64,000 bases of DNA, from positions 1 through 64,000 of the forward strand of contig CAVTHT010000008.1 of the NCBI GenBank assembly GCA_963734575.1, in the 5' to 3' direction. Source of the DNA: CAIWHR01 sp963734575 (GTDB lineage Bacteria > Pseudomonadota > Gammaproteobacteria > Burkholderiales > Casimicrobiaceae). Below the pieces are notes generated by a model. That model had not been told where the DNA came from, did not search any database, and worked only from the letters and a program-made list of their open reading frames with translations. Each line of letters starts with the position of its first letter. Position 1 is the stretch's first letter. The position numbers and the translations under genes are program-made. Shown piece by piece: positions 30,588-41,220 of this stretch.

Positions 30588-31317
30588 TCAATGCACGAGG
30601 CAGAACGGGCCTTGCGCCAGCAGCGAGGGATCGCCGAACGCCCGCCAGATCCCCACGACGGCGAAGGCGGCGAGCAGGGTCGCGGCGCCGGCGCGTACGC
30701 CTGCCCGGTCCAGCCAGCGTCGGCCGGTGGCCAGGAACCAGCCTGCGGCAAGGAGGTTCGGAAGGGTGCCGAGGCCGAATGCTGCCATCACCAGGGCGCC
30801 TTGCCACCAGCTGCCGGCGAAGAGCGCCACCGGCAGCACGGAATACGTCATGGCGCAGGGCACGAACCCCCATAACGTGCCGAGCGCGAACCGCGGCGCG
30901 GCACCCGACCGGTGCGCGAGCGGCCCGATGGCCGGTGCGAGGCGCGCAAAGAGCCTGCTGCCCGCCTGCTGCAGCCAGGCGAGGCCCTCGCGCCGCGTGA
31001 CGATCACCCAGGCGAGGCCGAGCAGCGCGAGGTTGGCGATCACATACATCGCACGCTGCAGCGGGAGCCAGTCGGTCGTCGCGAGCAGCGGCCCCGCCGA
31101 CGCCGCCGGCCACCGCCCCCAGCGCGATGTACGTGGTGATCCGGCCGAGGTTGTACGGCAGTTGCGCCCACGCGAGGGCGCGCGCCGGCCGCAAGGGAAC
31201 GGCACGGGGCGAGCCGCCGGCCATCGCGGCGACGAAACCGCCGCACATGGCAAGACAATGCGCGCCACCCAGGAGACCTGCGAGCCATGCGCCGATCAGC
31301 GCCGACCAGGCGATCAC
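30588..31317 (-). CDS. SafE/TauE-like (COG2836) membrane protein (one frameshift)
   Basis: A six- to seven-helix membrane protein with the diagnostic N-terminal GGAHCLAMCGGFVAAM and later FALGTLWGFVPCAMTYSVLP. Such proteins recur in cbb3 oxidase loci and are thought to act in copper or redox handling for oxidase assembly rather than sulfite export. An inserted base near 31098 joins ITTYIALGAVAGGVGGA to PLLATTDWLPLQRAMYV; the repaired length is 242 residues. The proposed start GTG 31317 is approximate. Divergent from fnr; the FNR box between them may serve both. Confidence 0.82.
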
Positions 31318-31425
31318 GAATGGCCAGTCAGAACCGCGGAACGCCCGTCGTCCCGGCGCGGCCCCACGCCGCACCTGGGGGTTGGACGCGCGCTCGCGCG
31401 TCTGGCCACGGGGTGTGCAGGAGGG

Positions 31426-31451
31426 TAAAATCTACCGTTGACAATCATCAA
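31426..31451 (+). promoter_or_regulatory. fnr promoter with overlapping FNR box
   Basis: TTGACAATCATCAA at 31438-31451 matches the FNR consensus TTGAT-N4-ATCAA with one mismatch. A TAAAAT -10 candidate for fnr lies at 31426-31431, putting the start of transcription at the first base of the box. Binding there would block the promoter, as in negative autoregulation of E. coli fnr. The divergent SafE-like gene may also be affected. Confidence 0.65.
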
Positions 31452-31492
31452 GCGCTCCGACCTAATGGGTCCCGCGTACAGCTGACCAATCC

Positions 31493-32293
31493 ATGACGTC
31501 CATCGCCAAGAATCCGGTCTCCGGTGCCGCATCCGCGGCGCTCGCTGGAAGCAGCCGGGGTTCCTACGCCGCGCCCGTCATCTCGTTGCGCGATCTCAAG
31601 AGCCACTGCTCGACGTGCAGCATGCGCGAGCTGTGCCTCCCGGTCGGATTGTCGCCCGAAGACCTGAAGCAGGTCGACGCGCTGGTCGGCCATCGCATCA
31701 AGCTCAAGAAGGGCGAGTCGCTCTATCGCGCCGGGGATCCGTTCACGGCTCTCTACGCGACGCGGCTCGGCTCGCTCAAGACCACCGTCCTCGCCGAGGA
31801 CGGTCGCGAGCAGGTCTCGGGCTACCACATGCTCGGCGACATCATCGGCCTCGACGGCATCGGCACCGACCATCACGGCTGCCAGGCGGTTGCCCTCGAA
31901 GACACCGAGATGTGCGTGCTGCCGTTCGAGCGCCTCGAGACGCTCGCGCGCGAACTGCCCGCGTTGCAGCACAACCTCTACCAGTTCCTGTCCCGCGAGA
32001 TCTCCCGCGACCACAACATCATGCTGCTTCTCGGCAGCATGCGCGCGGAGGAACGCCTCGCCGTGTTCCTGCTCAACCTCTCCGACCGTTATCGCCGGCG
32101 CGGCTACTCCTCGACCGAGTTCGTGCTGCGCATGACGCGCGAGGAGATCGGCAGCTATCTCGGGCTGAAGCTCGAGACGGTCAGCCGGCTGTTCTCGCGC
32201 TTCCAGGAGGAAGGCCTGATTCAGGTGCAGGGCCGCGCCGTGAAATTGATCGACCTCACGGCGCTGAAGCAGCTCGTCGGCCAGCGCGGCTGA
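31493..32293 (+). CDS. fnr: FNR/Anr-family oxygen-sensing regulator
   Basis: A CRP-FNR regulator of 266 residues. All four Fe-S cysteines are present: Cys39, Cys42 and Cys48 in HCSTCSMRELCLP, and Cys141 in EMCVLPFERL, aligning with Cys20/23/29/122 of E. coli FNR. The cyclic-nucleotide-like beta-roll and long dimer helix (NIMLLLGSMRAEERLAVFLL) follow, then the HTH GSYLGLKLETVSRLFSRF, whose recognition helix holds the E-xx-SR that reads TTGA half-sites. It should activate cbb3 oxidase and stress genes at low oxygen, and matching boxes occur at ccoN and the usp gene. Converges on the cco operon. Confidence 0.95.
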   Translation: MTSIAKNPVSGAASAALAGSSRGSYAAPVISLRDLKSHCSTCSMRELCLPVGLSPEDLKQVDALVGHRIKLKKGESLYRAGDPFTALYATRLGSLKTTVLAEDGREQVSGYHMLGDIIGLDGIGTDHHGCQAVALEDTEMCVLPFERLETLARELPALQHNLYQFLSREISRDHNIMLLLGSMRAEERLAVFLLNLSDRYRRRGYSSTEFVLRMTREEIGSYLGLKLETVSRLFSRFQEEGLIQVQGRAVKLIDLTALKQLVGQRG

Positions 32294-32308
32294 GCGCACC
32301 GCGCGACC

Positions 32309-32638
32309 TCACTTCGCGCGCACCCCCTCCTCCGCTTCCATTCCCACGATCCGCTTGGGACATCCGACGGGACGTCCCTCGGCATCGAGCGGACAGCGGT
32401 TCGCCTCCCACGGCGAGCGCTCGAGAAACACCGTCAGCGCCGACGAGGCCACGCACAGCGCCCAGAAGGCGAAGAAGCCGACGGTGTAGATCGCCTGCCG
32501 CGACAGCTCCAGCGTCGCGCCGAAGAAGTGCAGGTCCAGCGGATCGAACACCGTGAAGAACAGCGTCTCGGCGACGGCGGCGACGAGGAACGCCGGCCAC
32601 AGCACCCACATGATGCGTTGCGCGAGGTTGTGCGTCAT
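32309..32638 (-). CDS. Small membrane protein of the cbb3 locus, unknown
   Basis: A 109-residue protein with two predicted helices (VLWPAFLVAAVAETLFFTV and AIYTVGFFAFWALCVASS) and a Cys-containing C-terminus (ANRCPLDAEGRPVGCP). The same kind of protein is found at the end of cco/fix gene sets in betaproteobacteria; its role is not established. The start ATG 32638 has AAGGA seven bases upstream; ATG 32671 is possible. It follows fixH and is probably the last gene of the transcript, convergent with fnr. Confidence 0.75.
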   Translation of the reverse strand: MTHNLAQRIMWVLWPAFLVAAVAETLFFTVFDPLDLHFFGATLELSRQAIYTVGFFAFWALCVASSALTVFLERSPWEANRCPLDAEGRPVGCPKRIVGMEAEEGVRAK

Positions 32639-32676
32639 GTCGCGGTCCTTCCGGGAAGTGTCCGTGGCCATCGCGT

Positions 32677-33210
32677 TCATTGTGGCGGCGCCGCGGCGCC
32701 CAGTCTGACCTCCGCCGTCGGTGTCGTCACCTCGAGCGTCGGCAGGCGCCAGGCGTCGCCCTCGATGCTCACCAGCCAGCGCCCGGGCGCGAGCTCCGCG
32801 AGCGTTCCTTCGTAGGTGCCGTCCGGCATCGCCCGCAGCGTCGCGACCGCGTCGAGGCCGGCGCGGGTCGGATGCACGAAGCGCAGCGTCAGCACCGCGG
32901 GCGCCACGGCGTCGCCGGAGCTCCCCGGGACGACCGCGGCGCCGGAAAGCCGTGCGTGCACCGTGCCGTCGGACGCGAACCGTCACCACCGCGCCCACAC
33001 CCGCACCACGCGCAGCCTTCTCGATGTCGCGATTGATGAGCAGCCCGCGCTTGTAGTAGTCGGTCGCCACGACGCCGTCATCGCTGGTGACCGCGAGCCA
33101 CGCGGTGAAGAGCCCTGCGACCACCACCACGGCGGGCCCCAGCATCAGGAGCCATGGCCAGCGCTCCCGGTACCAGCGTATCGGCGCGCGGCCAGGCATG
33201 GCATCGGCGT

Positions 33211-33214
<4 letters not shown>
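32677..33214 (-). CDS. fixH: FixH/CcoH family protein (one frameshift)
   Basis: A membrane-anchored assembly factor for cbb3 oxidase. It has an N-terminal anchor (WPWLLMLGPAVVVVAGLFT) followed by the signature DDGVVATDYYKRGLLINRD. The periplasmic immunoglobulin-like part (LTLRFVHPTRAGLDAVATLR, GTYEGTLAELAPGRWLVSIE) lies in another frame. One inserted base near 32979 gives 178 residues. Its ATG overlaps the ccoG stop (ATGA). Confidence 0.9.
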
Positions 33215-34717
<1,503 letters not shown>

Positions 34718-34744
34718 GTCTTGGGGCACTCGATTGGCGTGCTG

Positions 34745-34784
34745 AAAAAAGCCGGCCGCGGCAACCTTTCGCTGCCGCGGCCGG
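34745..34784 (-). terminator. Strong intrinsic terminator after ccoP
   Basis: A perfect 12-bp stem, CCGGCCGCGGCA (34752-34763) with TGCCGCGGCCGG (34773-34784), and a nine-base loop. On the minus strand it is followed by six T residues (34750-34745). It ends the ccoNOQP transcript, so the downstream accessory genes depend on readthrough or a separate promoter. Confidence 0.9.
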
Positions 34785-34793
34785 GGAGGAGTC

Positions 34794-35766
34794 CTACTTG
34801 CTCGTGGCGGCGTCGTGCGACAGGCTCCACACGTAGGCGGCGAGCACGTGCACCTTGCCTTCGCCGAGCCTCGGCCCCCACGCCGGCATCACGCTCTGGC
34901 CTTCCGTCATCGAGGCCGCGCCGCGGCCCTTCATGACGGTCTCGGTGATCGTCTGCTCGGAGCCGCCGTAGAGCCACACCTTGTCGGTGAGATTGGGTGA
35001 GCCGATCGCCTGGTTGCCCTTGCCTTCCGGGCCATGACACGCAGCGCAGTTCTGCGCGAACACGGCCTTGCCGAGCTGCGCCTTGAGGCTGTCGTTCGGC
35101 AGTCCCGACAAGGACCGGACGTAGGCGACGACGTTGCGCACGTTGTCCTCGCCGAGCGACGGGCCGAGCGGTGGCATCACGCCGTTGCGGCCGTTCATCA
35201 CGCTCAGCTTGATGACGTCGGGCTCGCCGCCATACAGCCAGTCGCTGTCGCGCAGATTCGGAAAGCCGCGCGACGCCGCCGCCGTCCGAGCCGTGGCACT
35301 GCGCGCAGTTGTTGAGGAACAGGCGCTCGCCCATCGCATGCGCCTGCGGGTCGGCGGCGACCTGCTTCAGGTCCATGGCGACGTAGCGGTCGTAGAGCGG
35401 CTTCGCGCGCGCATCGATCTCGGCGCTTTCCTGCTCGTACGCGGACTGCGACGTCCAGCCGAGCACACCCTTCACGCGGCCAAGCCCCGGATAGAGCGCG
35501 AGGTAGGCGAGCGCGAACACGATCGTGATCCAGAAGAGCCACATCCACCAGCGCGGCAGCGGGTTGTTGTATTCCGCGAGATCGCCATCCCATACGTGGC
35601 CGGTCAGCTCGGCGCCCTTGCCCGCCCCGGTGGTGTCCGTCGTCGCCTGCCCGGCCGGCAGCCTGGTCTTGCTCATCTTCCACAGCAGCCAGCCGCAGTA
35701 CGCGATGGAAGCGAGCGTGAAGACGATGACGTACCAGTTCCAGAAATCCGAGGTGAAATCGCTCAT
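34794..35766 (-). CDS. ccoP: cbb3 oxidase dihaem subunit CcoP (one frameshift)
   Basis: Dihaem cytochrome c subunit delivering electrons to the cbb3 core. N-terminal membrane helices (FWNWYVIVFTLASIAYCGWL and WWMWLFWITIVFALAYLAL) flank HVWDGDLAEYNNPLPRWW, the CcoP signature. Two haem c sites follow, NNCAQCHGSDG and QNCAACHGPEGKG, each with a Met ligand region (NGVMPPLGP, SVMPAWGP). One inserted base near 35275 separates the two haem halves; repaired length 323 residues. ATG 35766 overlaps the ccoQ stop. Confidence 0.94.
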
Positions 35767-35946
35767 GACTGCCGCTCCATGCGGGCTGGCGTCGTCGGCC
35801 GCTTCGTCGGGCAGCGCGAACGGCGCGTCCGCGGCGGCGGCGAATGCCGGCTGGCGGCGCGCGCTCCAGGCCCACGCGGTGATGCCGAGGAACAGCACGA
35901 AACTCAATACGGTCGTGATGCTGGCGAGAACGCTGTACCAGTTCAT
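35763..35946 (-). CDS. ccoQ: cbb3 oxidase small subunit CcoQ (apparent readthrough)
   Basis: About 60 residues with one helix (VLSFVLFLGITAWAWS) after MNWYSVLASI. As printed, the frame has no stop and continues into ccoP. Removing one C near 35780 creates ERQS followed by TGA overlapping the ccoP ATG, the usual ccoQ/ccoP junction. I therefore call it a separate gene with an inserted base rather than a real CcoQ-CcoP fusion. It begins just after the ccoO stop. Confidence 0.8.
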
Positions 35947-35948
35947 GT

Positions 35949-36564
35949 CTACCTCGTGTTCTTCATCGCGAGACCGAGGTTCTGCAGGTACGCGACCAGC
36001 GCGTCCTCCTCGGTGCGGCCCGTGAGCTGCGCCCGGCGCCGTGGCGATCTCTTCGTCGCTGTAGGGCACGCCGACCCTGCGCAGTGCGGTCATCCGCGCC
36101 TGGATCGAGCCCGCATCGGCGGCCGACCGCGCGAGCCAGGGATAGCCCGGCATGTTGGACTCGGGGACGACGTCGCGCGGGTTGTTGAGATGCGCGCGAT
36201 GCCACTCGTCGGAGTACTTCGTGCCCACGCGGGCGAGATCCGGGCCCGTGCGCTTGCTGCCCCACTGGAACGGATGGTCGTACACGAACTCGCCCGCGAC
36301 CGAGTAGTGCCCGTAGCGCTCCGTCTCCGCGCGGAACGGCCGGATCATCTGCGAGTGGCAGTTGTAGCAGCCCTCGCGCAGGTAGATGTCGCGCCCCGCG
36401 AGCTGGAGCGGCGTGTACGGCTTGACCCCGGCAACGGGCTCGGTCGTCGACTTTTGGAAATAGAGGGGAACGATCTCGACGAGACCACCCACGCTCACGA
36501 CCAGGACGATCAGCACGATCATCCAGCCGATGTTGCGTTCGATGAGTTCCTGGTTGAGCTTCAT
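35949..36564 (-). CDS. ccoO: cbb3 oxidase monohaem subunit CcoO (one frameshift)
   Basis: A membrane-anchored monohaem cytochrome c. N-terminal anchor IGWMIVLIVLVVSVGGLVEI, then LAGRDIYLREGCYNCHSQMI with the haem site CYNCH, GPDLARVGTKYSDEWHRAHL and the Met-ligand region ESNMPGYPWL. An inserted base near 36036 displaces the last 30 residues (ending LGLAMKNTR); repaired length 204, normal for CcoO. Confidence 0.95.
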
Positions 36565-36607
36565 GCATGGACTCCTGGATCACGCGCGACGTGCATGTGG
36601 CGGGCCA

Positions 36608-38056
36608 TCACGCGTGTGCCGGCGTGCCGAGCGCCGGAATGGGCGCCTCGACCGCCTTGCTGCCGGCGATGGTGCGCACCGTGTTGTAGGCCATGATCAG
36701 CATGCCCGCGAGGAAGAGACACCCGCCCAGCAGCCGGATCGCATAGAACGGATACGTCGCCTTCACGCCCTCGACGAAGGCGTAGGTGAGCGTCCCGTCG
36801 ACGTTGACCGCGCGCCACATGAGGCCCTGCATCACCCCGGCGATCCACATCGACGTGATGTAGAGGACGACGCCGATCGTGGCAATCCAGAAGTGGACCG
36901 TGATGAGCCGCGTCGACCACATCGACACCTTCCCGAACATGCGCGGGATCAGGTAGTACATGCTGCCGATGGAAATGAACGCCACCCAGCCGAGCGCGCC
37001 GGAATGCACGTGGCCGATGGTCCAGTCGGTGTAGTGCGAGAGGGCGTTGACGGTCTTGATCGACATCATCGGCCCCTCGAACGTGCTCATGCCGTAGAAC
37101 GACAGCGAGACGATCAGGAACTTGAGGATCGGGTCCTCGCGCAGCTTGTGCCACGCACCCGACATGGTCATCATGCCGTTGATCATTCCGCCCCACGACG
37201 GCGCGAGCAGGATCAGCGAGAACAGCATGCCGAGCGACTGCGTCCAGTCGGGCAGCGCGGTGTAGTGCAGGTGGTGCGGGCCCGCCCACATGTAGGTGAA
37301 GATCAGCGCCCAGAAGTGCACCACGGACAGCCGGTACGAATACACGGGCCGGCCCGCCTGCTTGGGCACGAAGTAGTACATCATCCCGAGGAAACCCGCG
37401 GTGAGGAAGAAGCCCACCGCGTTGTGGCCGTACCACCACTGCACCATGGCGTCCTGCACCCCGGCATACGCGGAGTACGACTTCATCGGCCAGAGCGACG
37501 CCGGCATCTCGGCGCTGTTGACCACGTGCAGCAGCGCGATCGTCAGGATGTAGGCGCCGAAGAACCAGTTCGCCACGTAGATGTGCGGCGTCTTGCGCTT
37601 CATGATCGTGCCGAAGAACACCACGGCGTACGACACCCATACCAGCGTGATCAGGATGTCGATCGGCCACTCGAGCTCCGCGTACTCCTTGCCGGTGGTG
37701 TAGCCCAGCGGCAGCGTGATCGCGGCGAGCACGATGACCGCCTGCCAGCCCCAGAAGGTGAATGCCGCCAGCGCATCGGAGAAGAGGCGCACCTGGCAAG
37801 TCCGCTGCACGACGTAGTACGACGTCGCGAACAAAGCGCAGCCGCCGAACGCGAAGATGACGGCATTGGTGTGCAGCGGCCGCAGGCGCCCGTACGAGAG
37901 CCACGGGACGTCGAAGTTGAGCTCGGGCCACAGCAGCTGCGCGGCGATGATCACGCCGACGAGCATGCCGACCACGCCCCAGACCACGGTGGCAAGCGAG
38001 AACTGGCGCACCACGTTGTAATTGAAGGTCGCTGCCGCGCTCCTCTGCTCACTCAT
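36608..38056 (-). CDS. ccoN: cbb3-type cytochrome c oxidase catalytic subunit CcoN
   Basis: The haem-copper catalytic subunit for high-affinity oxygen respiration. 482 residues with about 12 helices. Haem and copper ligands can be seen: LRPLHTNAVIFAFGG (low-spin haem His), VQWWYGHNAVGFFLTAG (CuB His and the cross-linked Tyr region), AGPHHLHYTALPDW (CuB His pair), and GHVHSGALGW with TVHFWIATIGVV (haem His). The start ATG 38056 (MSEQRSA) has GGAG seven bases upstream. It heads ccoNOQP behind an FNR-dependent promoter. No frameshift. Confidence 0.97.
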   Translation of the reverse strand: MSEQRSAAATFNYNVVRQFSLATVVWGVVGMLVGVIIAAQLLWPELNFDVPWLSYGRLRPLHTNAVIFAFGGCALFATSYYVVQRTCQVRLFSDALAAFTFWGWQAVIVLAAITLPLGYTTGKEYAELEWPIDILITLVWVSYAVVFFGTIMKRKTPHIYVANWFFGAYILTIALLHVVNSAEMPASLWPMKSYSAYAGVQDAMVQWWYGHNAVGFFLTAGFLGMMYYFVPKQAGRPVYSYRLSVVHFWALIFTYMWAGPHHLHYTALPDWTQSLGMLFSLILLAPSWGGMINGMMTMSGAWHKLREDPILKFLIVSLSFYGMSTFEGPMMSIKTVNALSHYTDWTIGHVHSGALGWVAFISIGSMYYLIPRMFGKVSMWSTRLITVHFWIATIGVVLYITSMWIAGVMQGLMWRAVNVDGTLTYAFVEGVKATYPFYAIRLLGGCLFLAGMLIMAYNTVRTIAGSKAVEAPIPALGTPAHA

Positions 38057-38186
38057 ATCGGGACTCCATGTGTGCAACGCATGCGCTGGTGCGCGATTCC
38101 CCGAAATGCCGGCGCGCTTCGCCGGCGAAGGGCAGTGATGGATCGACGCTGCGGGCGCGATGCACCCGTGCGCGAAGGAAGTCCTG

Positions 38187-38228
38187 ATGCTAACGGCGGG
38201 AAAGGTGCGACGACTTGACCGAGGTCAA
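38187..38228 (-). promoter_or_regulatory. FNR-dependent promoter of ccoNOQP
   Basis: TTGACCGAGGTCAA (38215-38228) is a symmetrical FNR box. On the minus strand a TAGCAT -10 element lies at 38192-38187, giving a predicted start near 38180. The box centre is then at -41.5, the standard position for class II activation by FNR. The box overlaps the last codons of ccoS. Confidence 0.82.
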
Positions 38229-38434
38229 ACGGGTGGTCGCGTCTCGCGTTCCGGAGTCGTCTGTCGAGACGCGTCGTCGGGAATCACGTCCGAAGTGTCG
38301 TCATCCGCGATGATCCGGTGTGCAGGCCCTTCGAGATCGTCGAACTGCCCGCTCTTCACCGACCACCAGAATGCCGCACCGATGAGGAGCGCGAGCACGA
38401 CCGACAACGGGATGAGCAGGATCAGGATTTCCAT
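38225..38434 (-). CDS. ccoS: cbb3 oxidase maturation protein CcoS
   Basis: A 69-residue single-helix protein (MEILILLIPLSVVLALLIGA) followed by AFWWSVKSGQFDDLEGPAHR, the CcoS signature, and a polar tail. CcoS is needed for cofactor insertion into cbb3 oxidase. It follows ccoI by 35 bp and precedes the ccoN promoter, so it is transcribed with ccoI. Confidence 0.93.
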   Translation of the reverse strand: MEILILLIPLSVVLALLIGAAFWWSVKSGQFDDLEGPAHRIIADDDTSDVIPDDASRQTTPERETRPPV

Positions 38435-38469
38435 CGGCTGCGCCGGCGCGACCGCGCGATCGGATGACG

Positions 38470-41007
38470 CTACGCTGCTGCGCTCGCCGGCACGCCGACG
38501 GCGGTCGCGTCCTTTGTCGTGCGCCGGGCCGCACGCAGCGCATTCAGGATCACGAAGAGCGACGAGAGCGACATTCCAGCCGCCGCGACGAGTGGGGTCA
38601 CGTAGCCGAACGCGGCAGCGGGAATCGCCAGCACGTTGTACGCGAAGGCCCACGCGAGGTTCTGGCGCACGATGCGCAACGCCCGGCGACCCTGCAGGAG
38701 GGTTGCACCGATGTGTTCGACATCGTCCGCGAGGATCACCACGTCGGCTGTCCACTGCGCGAGGGGCGTGGCGCTGCCGAGGCTCATCGAGACTTGCGCC
38801 TGCGCGAGCGACGGCGCGTCGTTGACGCCGTCACCCACCATCGCCACGACCGCGCCCCGGTCCTGCAACGAGGCGATCACCGCACGCTTGCGTTCCGGCA
38901 GCGCATCGCCCTCGGCCGCCTGGATGCCGAGGTTCACGCGGACGGCCTCGACGGCACGCGCGCGATCACCGGACAGCAGCATCGTCGAGAGCCCGAGCGC
39001 ATGCAGGCGCTCGATCAATGCACGCGCGCCGGGGCGGAGCTGGTCGCCGAACGTGAACACCGCCACCACGCCGCTCGCGTCACCGAGCGCAACCAGCGTG
39101 GCCGTTGCATCCACGCCGGCCGGCACCGGCGGCTCTGCGCCGGCGAGATCCGCCACGAACGAGAATCGGCCGATCCGCATGCGCCGGCCGTCGATCGTGC
39201 CCTCGACGCCTTCGCCCGGCACGACGCGTGGTGTGCGCACGATCGGCGCCGGCAACCCGGCGGCGGCGCGAACCAGCGTGGTTGCCAGTGGATGCTCCGA
39301 CTGCCGCTCCAGCGCCGCCGCGATCGCCAGCACGTCGAGGGCGTCGTGACCCGCGGCGGGCCACGTGCCGAGCAGCGCGATGCGGCCGCAGGTCAGCGTG
39401 CCAGTCTTGTCGAACACGACATGCGTCACGCGGGCGAGTGTCTCCAGTGCATCGGGTCGTGTGATGACCACACCCTGTCGCGTGAGCGCGCCAGCCGCTG
39501 CGGACAACGCCGCGGGGGTCGCCAGCGACAACGCGCACGGACACGACACGGCCAGCACCGCGAACACCACGGTGAGCGTCTGCTCCGGAGCGATGAACCA
39601 CCACGCGATACCCGTCACCGCGGCGACCGCGAGGAGCGCGGTCACGAAGCGGCTCGCGACGACGTCGGCGAGACGCGCCGCGCGGGGCCGCTCGCTTGCG
39701 GCCCGCTGCACGAGGCGCTCGACCGCGGCCAGGCGCGTAGCCTCCCCCACTGCGGTCACACGCACCACGAGCGTGCCGTCGCGCGCCATGCTTCCGGCGA
39801 GCACCCGGCTGCCCGGCTCCTTCGCGCACGCGCGTGCCTCGCCGGTGAGGATCGCCTCCTCGACGTGGCACTGGCCCTCGAGCACCACGCCGTCGGCGGG
39901 CACGACCGCGCCGGCGCGCACGAGCAGCACGTCATCGGCCCGCAGCGTTGCGGCCGTGACGCGTGTCGCGACATCGCTGTCGGGCCATCGCTCGAGGCGA
40001 TCGGCGACGACCGGGCGCACGCGGGCCACGCCCTCGATCGCCTCGCCCGCCCGACGGCGCACCTGGAACTCGACGTAACGCGCCACGAGGAGCAGCGCGA
40101 TGAACATCGTCACCGAGTCGTAGTACGTGGTGCCGGTCCCCGTCAGCGTCGCCACGACGCTCGCCGCGAACGCCGCCACGAGCCCGAGGGCGATCGGCAC
40201 GTCCATGCCGAGCCGGCGGACGCGCACGTCGCGCCACGCGCCGCGGAAGAATGGCCACGCGCAGTACACCAGCGCCGGCACCGTCAGCGTGAGGCTAGCC
40301 CAGTCGAGCAACTGCCGATGCTGGGGCTCCACGCCGTCGCTGCTGAGGTACGCGGGCACCGCGAACATCATTACCTGCATCATCGCGAGCAGGGCAACCG
40401 CCATGCGCAGCAGCAGCGAGCGCGCTTCCTGCCGCGCCAGCGCCTCGCGCCGGGCAGGATCGTAGGGGAACGCGCGATAGCCGATGCGCAGGATCGCACG
40501 CAGCAGCTCCGAGAGCCTGCGTTGCGCCGGGTCCCAGACGACGCGCGCGCGGCGGGTCGCGTAGTTCACGCTCACCTCGGCGACCCCGGCCTCGCGCAGC
40601 AGCCAGTGCTCGATCAGCCAGGTGCATGCGCTGCAATGCACGCCGTCGAGCAGCAGCGACACTTCGAGCATCTTCCCCGCCGGGCGAACGAAGCGGTCCT
40701 GCGTCGCGGCGTCGTCCCAGGCCGACCACTCGTCGCCGTGTACGTCGGCGGCATCCGGGCGAGCGCCCGAAGCGGTGCGCTGCGCGTAGAACGCGTCGAG
40801 GCCCGCGGCGTGGATCGTCTGCGCAATGCCGAGGCAGCCGGCACAGCAGAACGTGCGTGGCGCGCCCTTGAACACGCCGTGCCAGCGGTGACCCGGCGGA
40901 TTGGGCAGGCCGCAGTGGTAGCACTGCGCGTCGGGCAGGGCGGAGGTTTGGGTGAAGGCGGGCGGCGCCGGCAGAGCTTCGACGGCGCCGGCAGTGGTCA
41001 TCGGCAT
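38470..41007 (-). CDS. ccoI: Copper-translocating P1B-type ATPase CcoI/FixI
   Basis: Supplies copper for cbb3 oxidase. 845 residues: an N-terminal cysteine-rich segment (QCYHCGLPNPPGHRW, TFCCAGC), a heavy-metal domain with HCSACTWLIEHW, eight helices with the ion-path AVSCPCALSLATP, actuator ILTGEA, phosphorylation site FDKTGTLT, SEHPLA, and hinge VGDGVNDAPSLAQA. The start is ATG 41007 or 41001; no strong ribosome site. An FNR box about 140 bp upstream mainly serves the divergent usp gene but could influence this one. No frameshift. Confidence 0.95.
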   Translation of the reverse strand: MPMTTAGAVEALPAPPAFTQTSALPDAQCYHCGLPNPPGHRWHGVFKGAPRTFCCAGCLGIAQTIHAAGLDAFYAQRTASGARPDAADVHGDEWSAWDDAATQDRFVRPAGKMLEVSLLLDGVHCSACTWLIEHWLLREAGVAEVSVNYATRRARVVWDPAQRRLSELLRAILRIGYRAFPYDPARREALARQEARSLLLRMAVALLAMMQVMMFAVPAYLSSDGVEPQHRQLLDWASLTLTVPALVYCAWPFFRGAWRDVRVRRLGMDVPIALGLVAAFAASVVATLTGTGTTYYDSVTMFIALLLVARYVEFQVRRRAGEAIEGVARVRPVVADRLERWPDSDVATRVTAATLRADDVLLVRAGAVVPADGVVLEGQCHVEEAILTGEARACAKEPGSRVLAGSMARDGTLVVRVTAVGEATRLAAVERLVQRAASERPRAARLADVVASRFVTALLAVAAVTGIAWWFIAPEQTLTVVFAVLAVSCPCALSLATPAALSAAAGALTRQGVVITRPDALETLARVTHVVFDKTGTLTCGRIALLGTWPAAGHDALDVLAIAAALERQSEHPLATTLVRAAAGLPAPIVRTPRVVPGEGVEGTIDGRRMRIGRFSFVADLAGAEPPVPAGVDATATLVALGDASGVVAVFTFGDQLRPGARALIERLHALGLSTMLLSGDRARAVEAVRVNLGIQAAEGDALPERKRAVIASLQDRGAVVAMVGDGVNDAPSLAQAQVSMSLGSATPLAQWTADVVILADDVEHIGATLLQGRRALRIVRQNLAWAFAYNVLAIPAAAFGYVTPLVAAAGMSLSSLFVILNALRAARRTTKDATAVGVPASAAA

Positions 41008-41145
41008 CGCGGGGAATCTACGGAGCGCTCCCGGAGGGGTCAAGCGCATTGCGCACCGGTCTTGATGGGCCGCAAGGTTCACCGCCGTGAACGGGCGCAG
41101 GCGGAACATCGTTCGCCTGTCGCGGTCGCGACGTCGGGACCCTCG

Positions 41146-41186
41146 TTGACCTCCGTCAACGCGCGATCGGCGACCGCCGCTATAGT
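41146..41186 (+). promoter_or_regulatory. FNR-dependent promoter of the universal stress gene
   Basis: TTGACCTCCGTCAA (41146-41159) is followed by TATAGT at 41181-41186. With a start at 41193-41194 the box centre falls at -40.5 to -41.5, the class II FNR spacing. The transcript would have a leader of about 28 bases before the usp ATG with GGGAG as ribosome site. Confidence 0.8.
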
Positions 41187-41220
41187 GAAATCAGTCTCTT
41201 TCCCACCCCCGGGAGCATTC

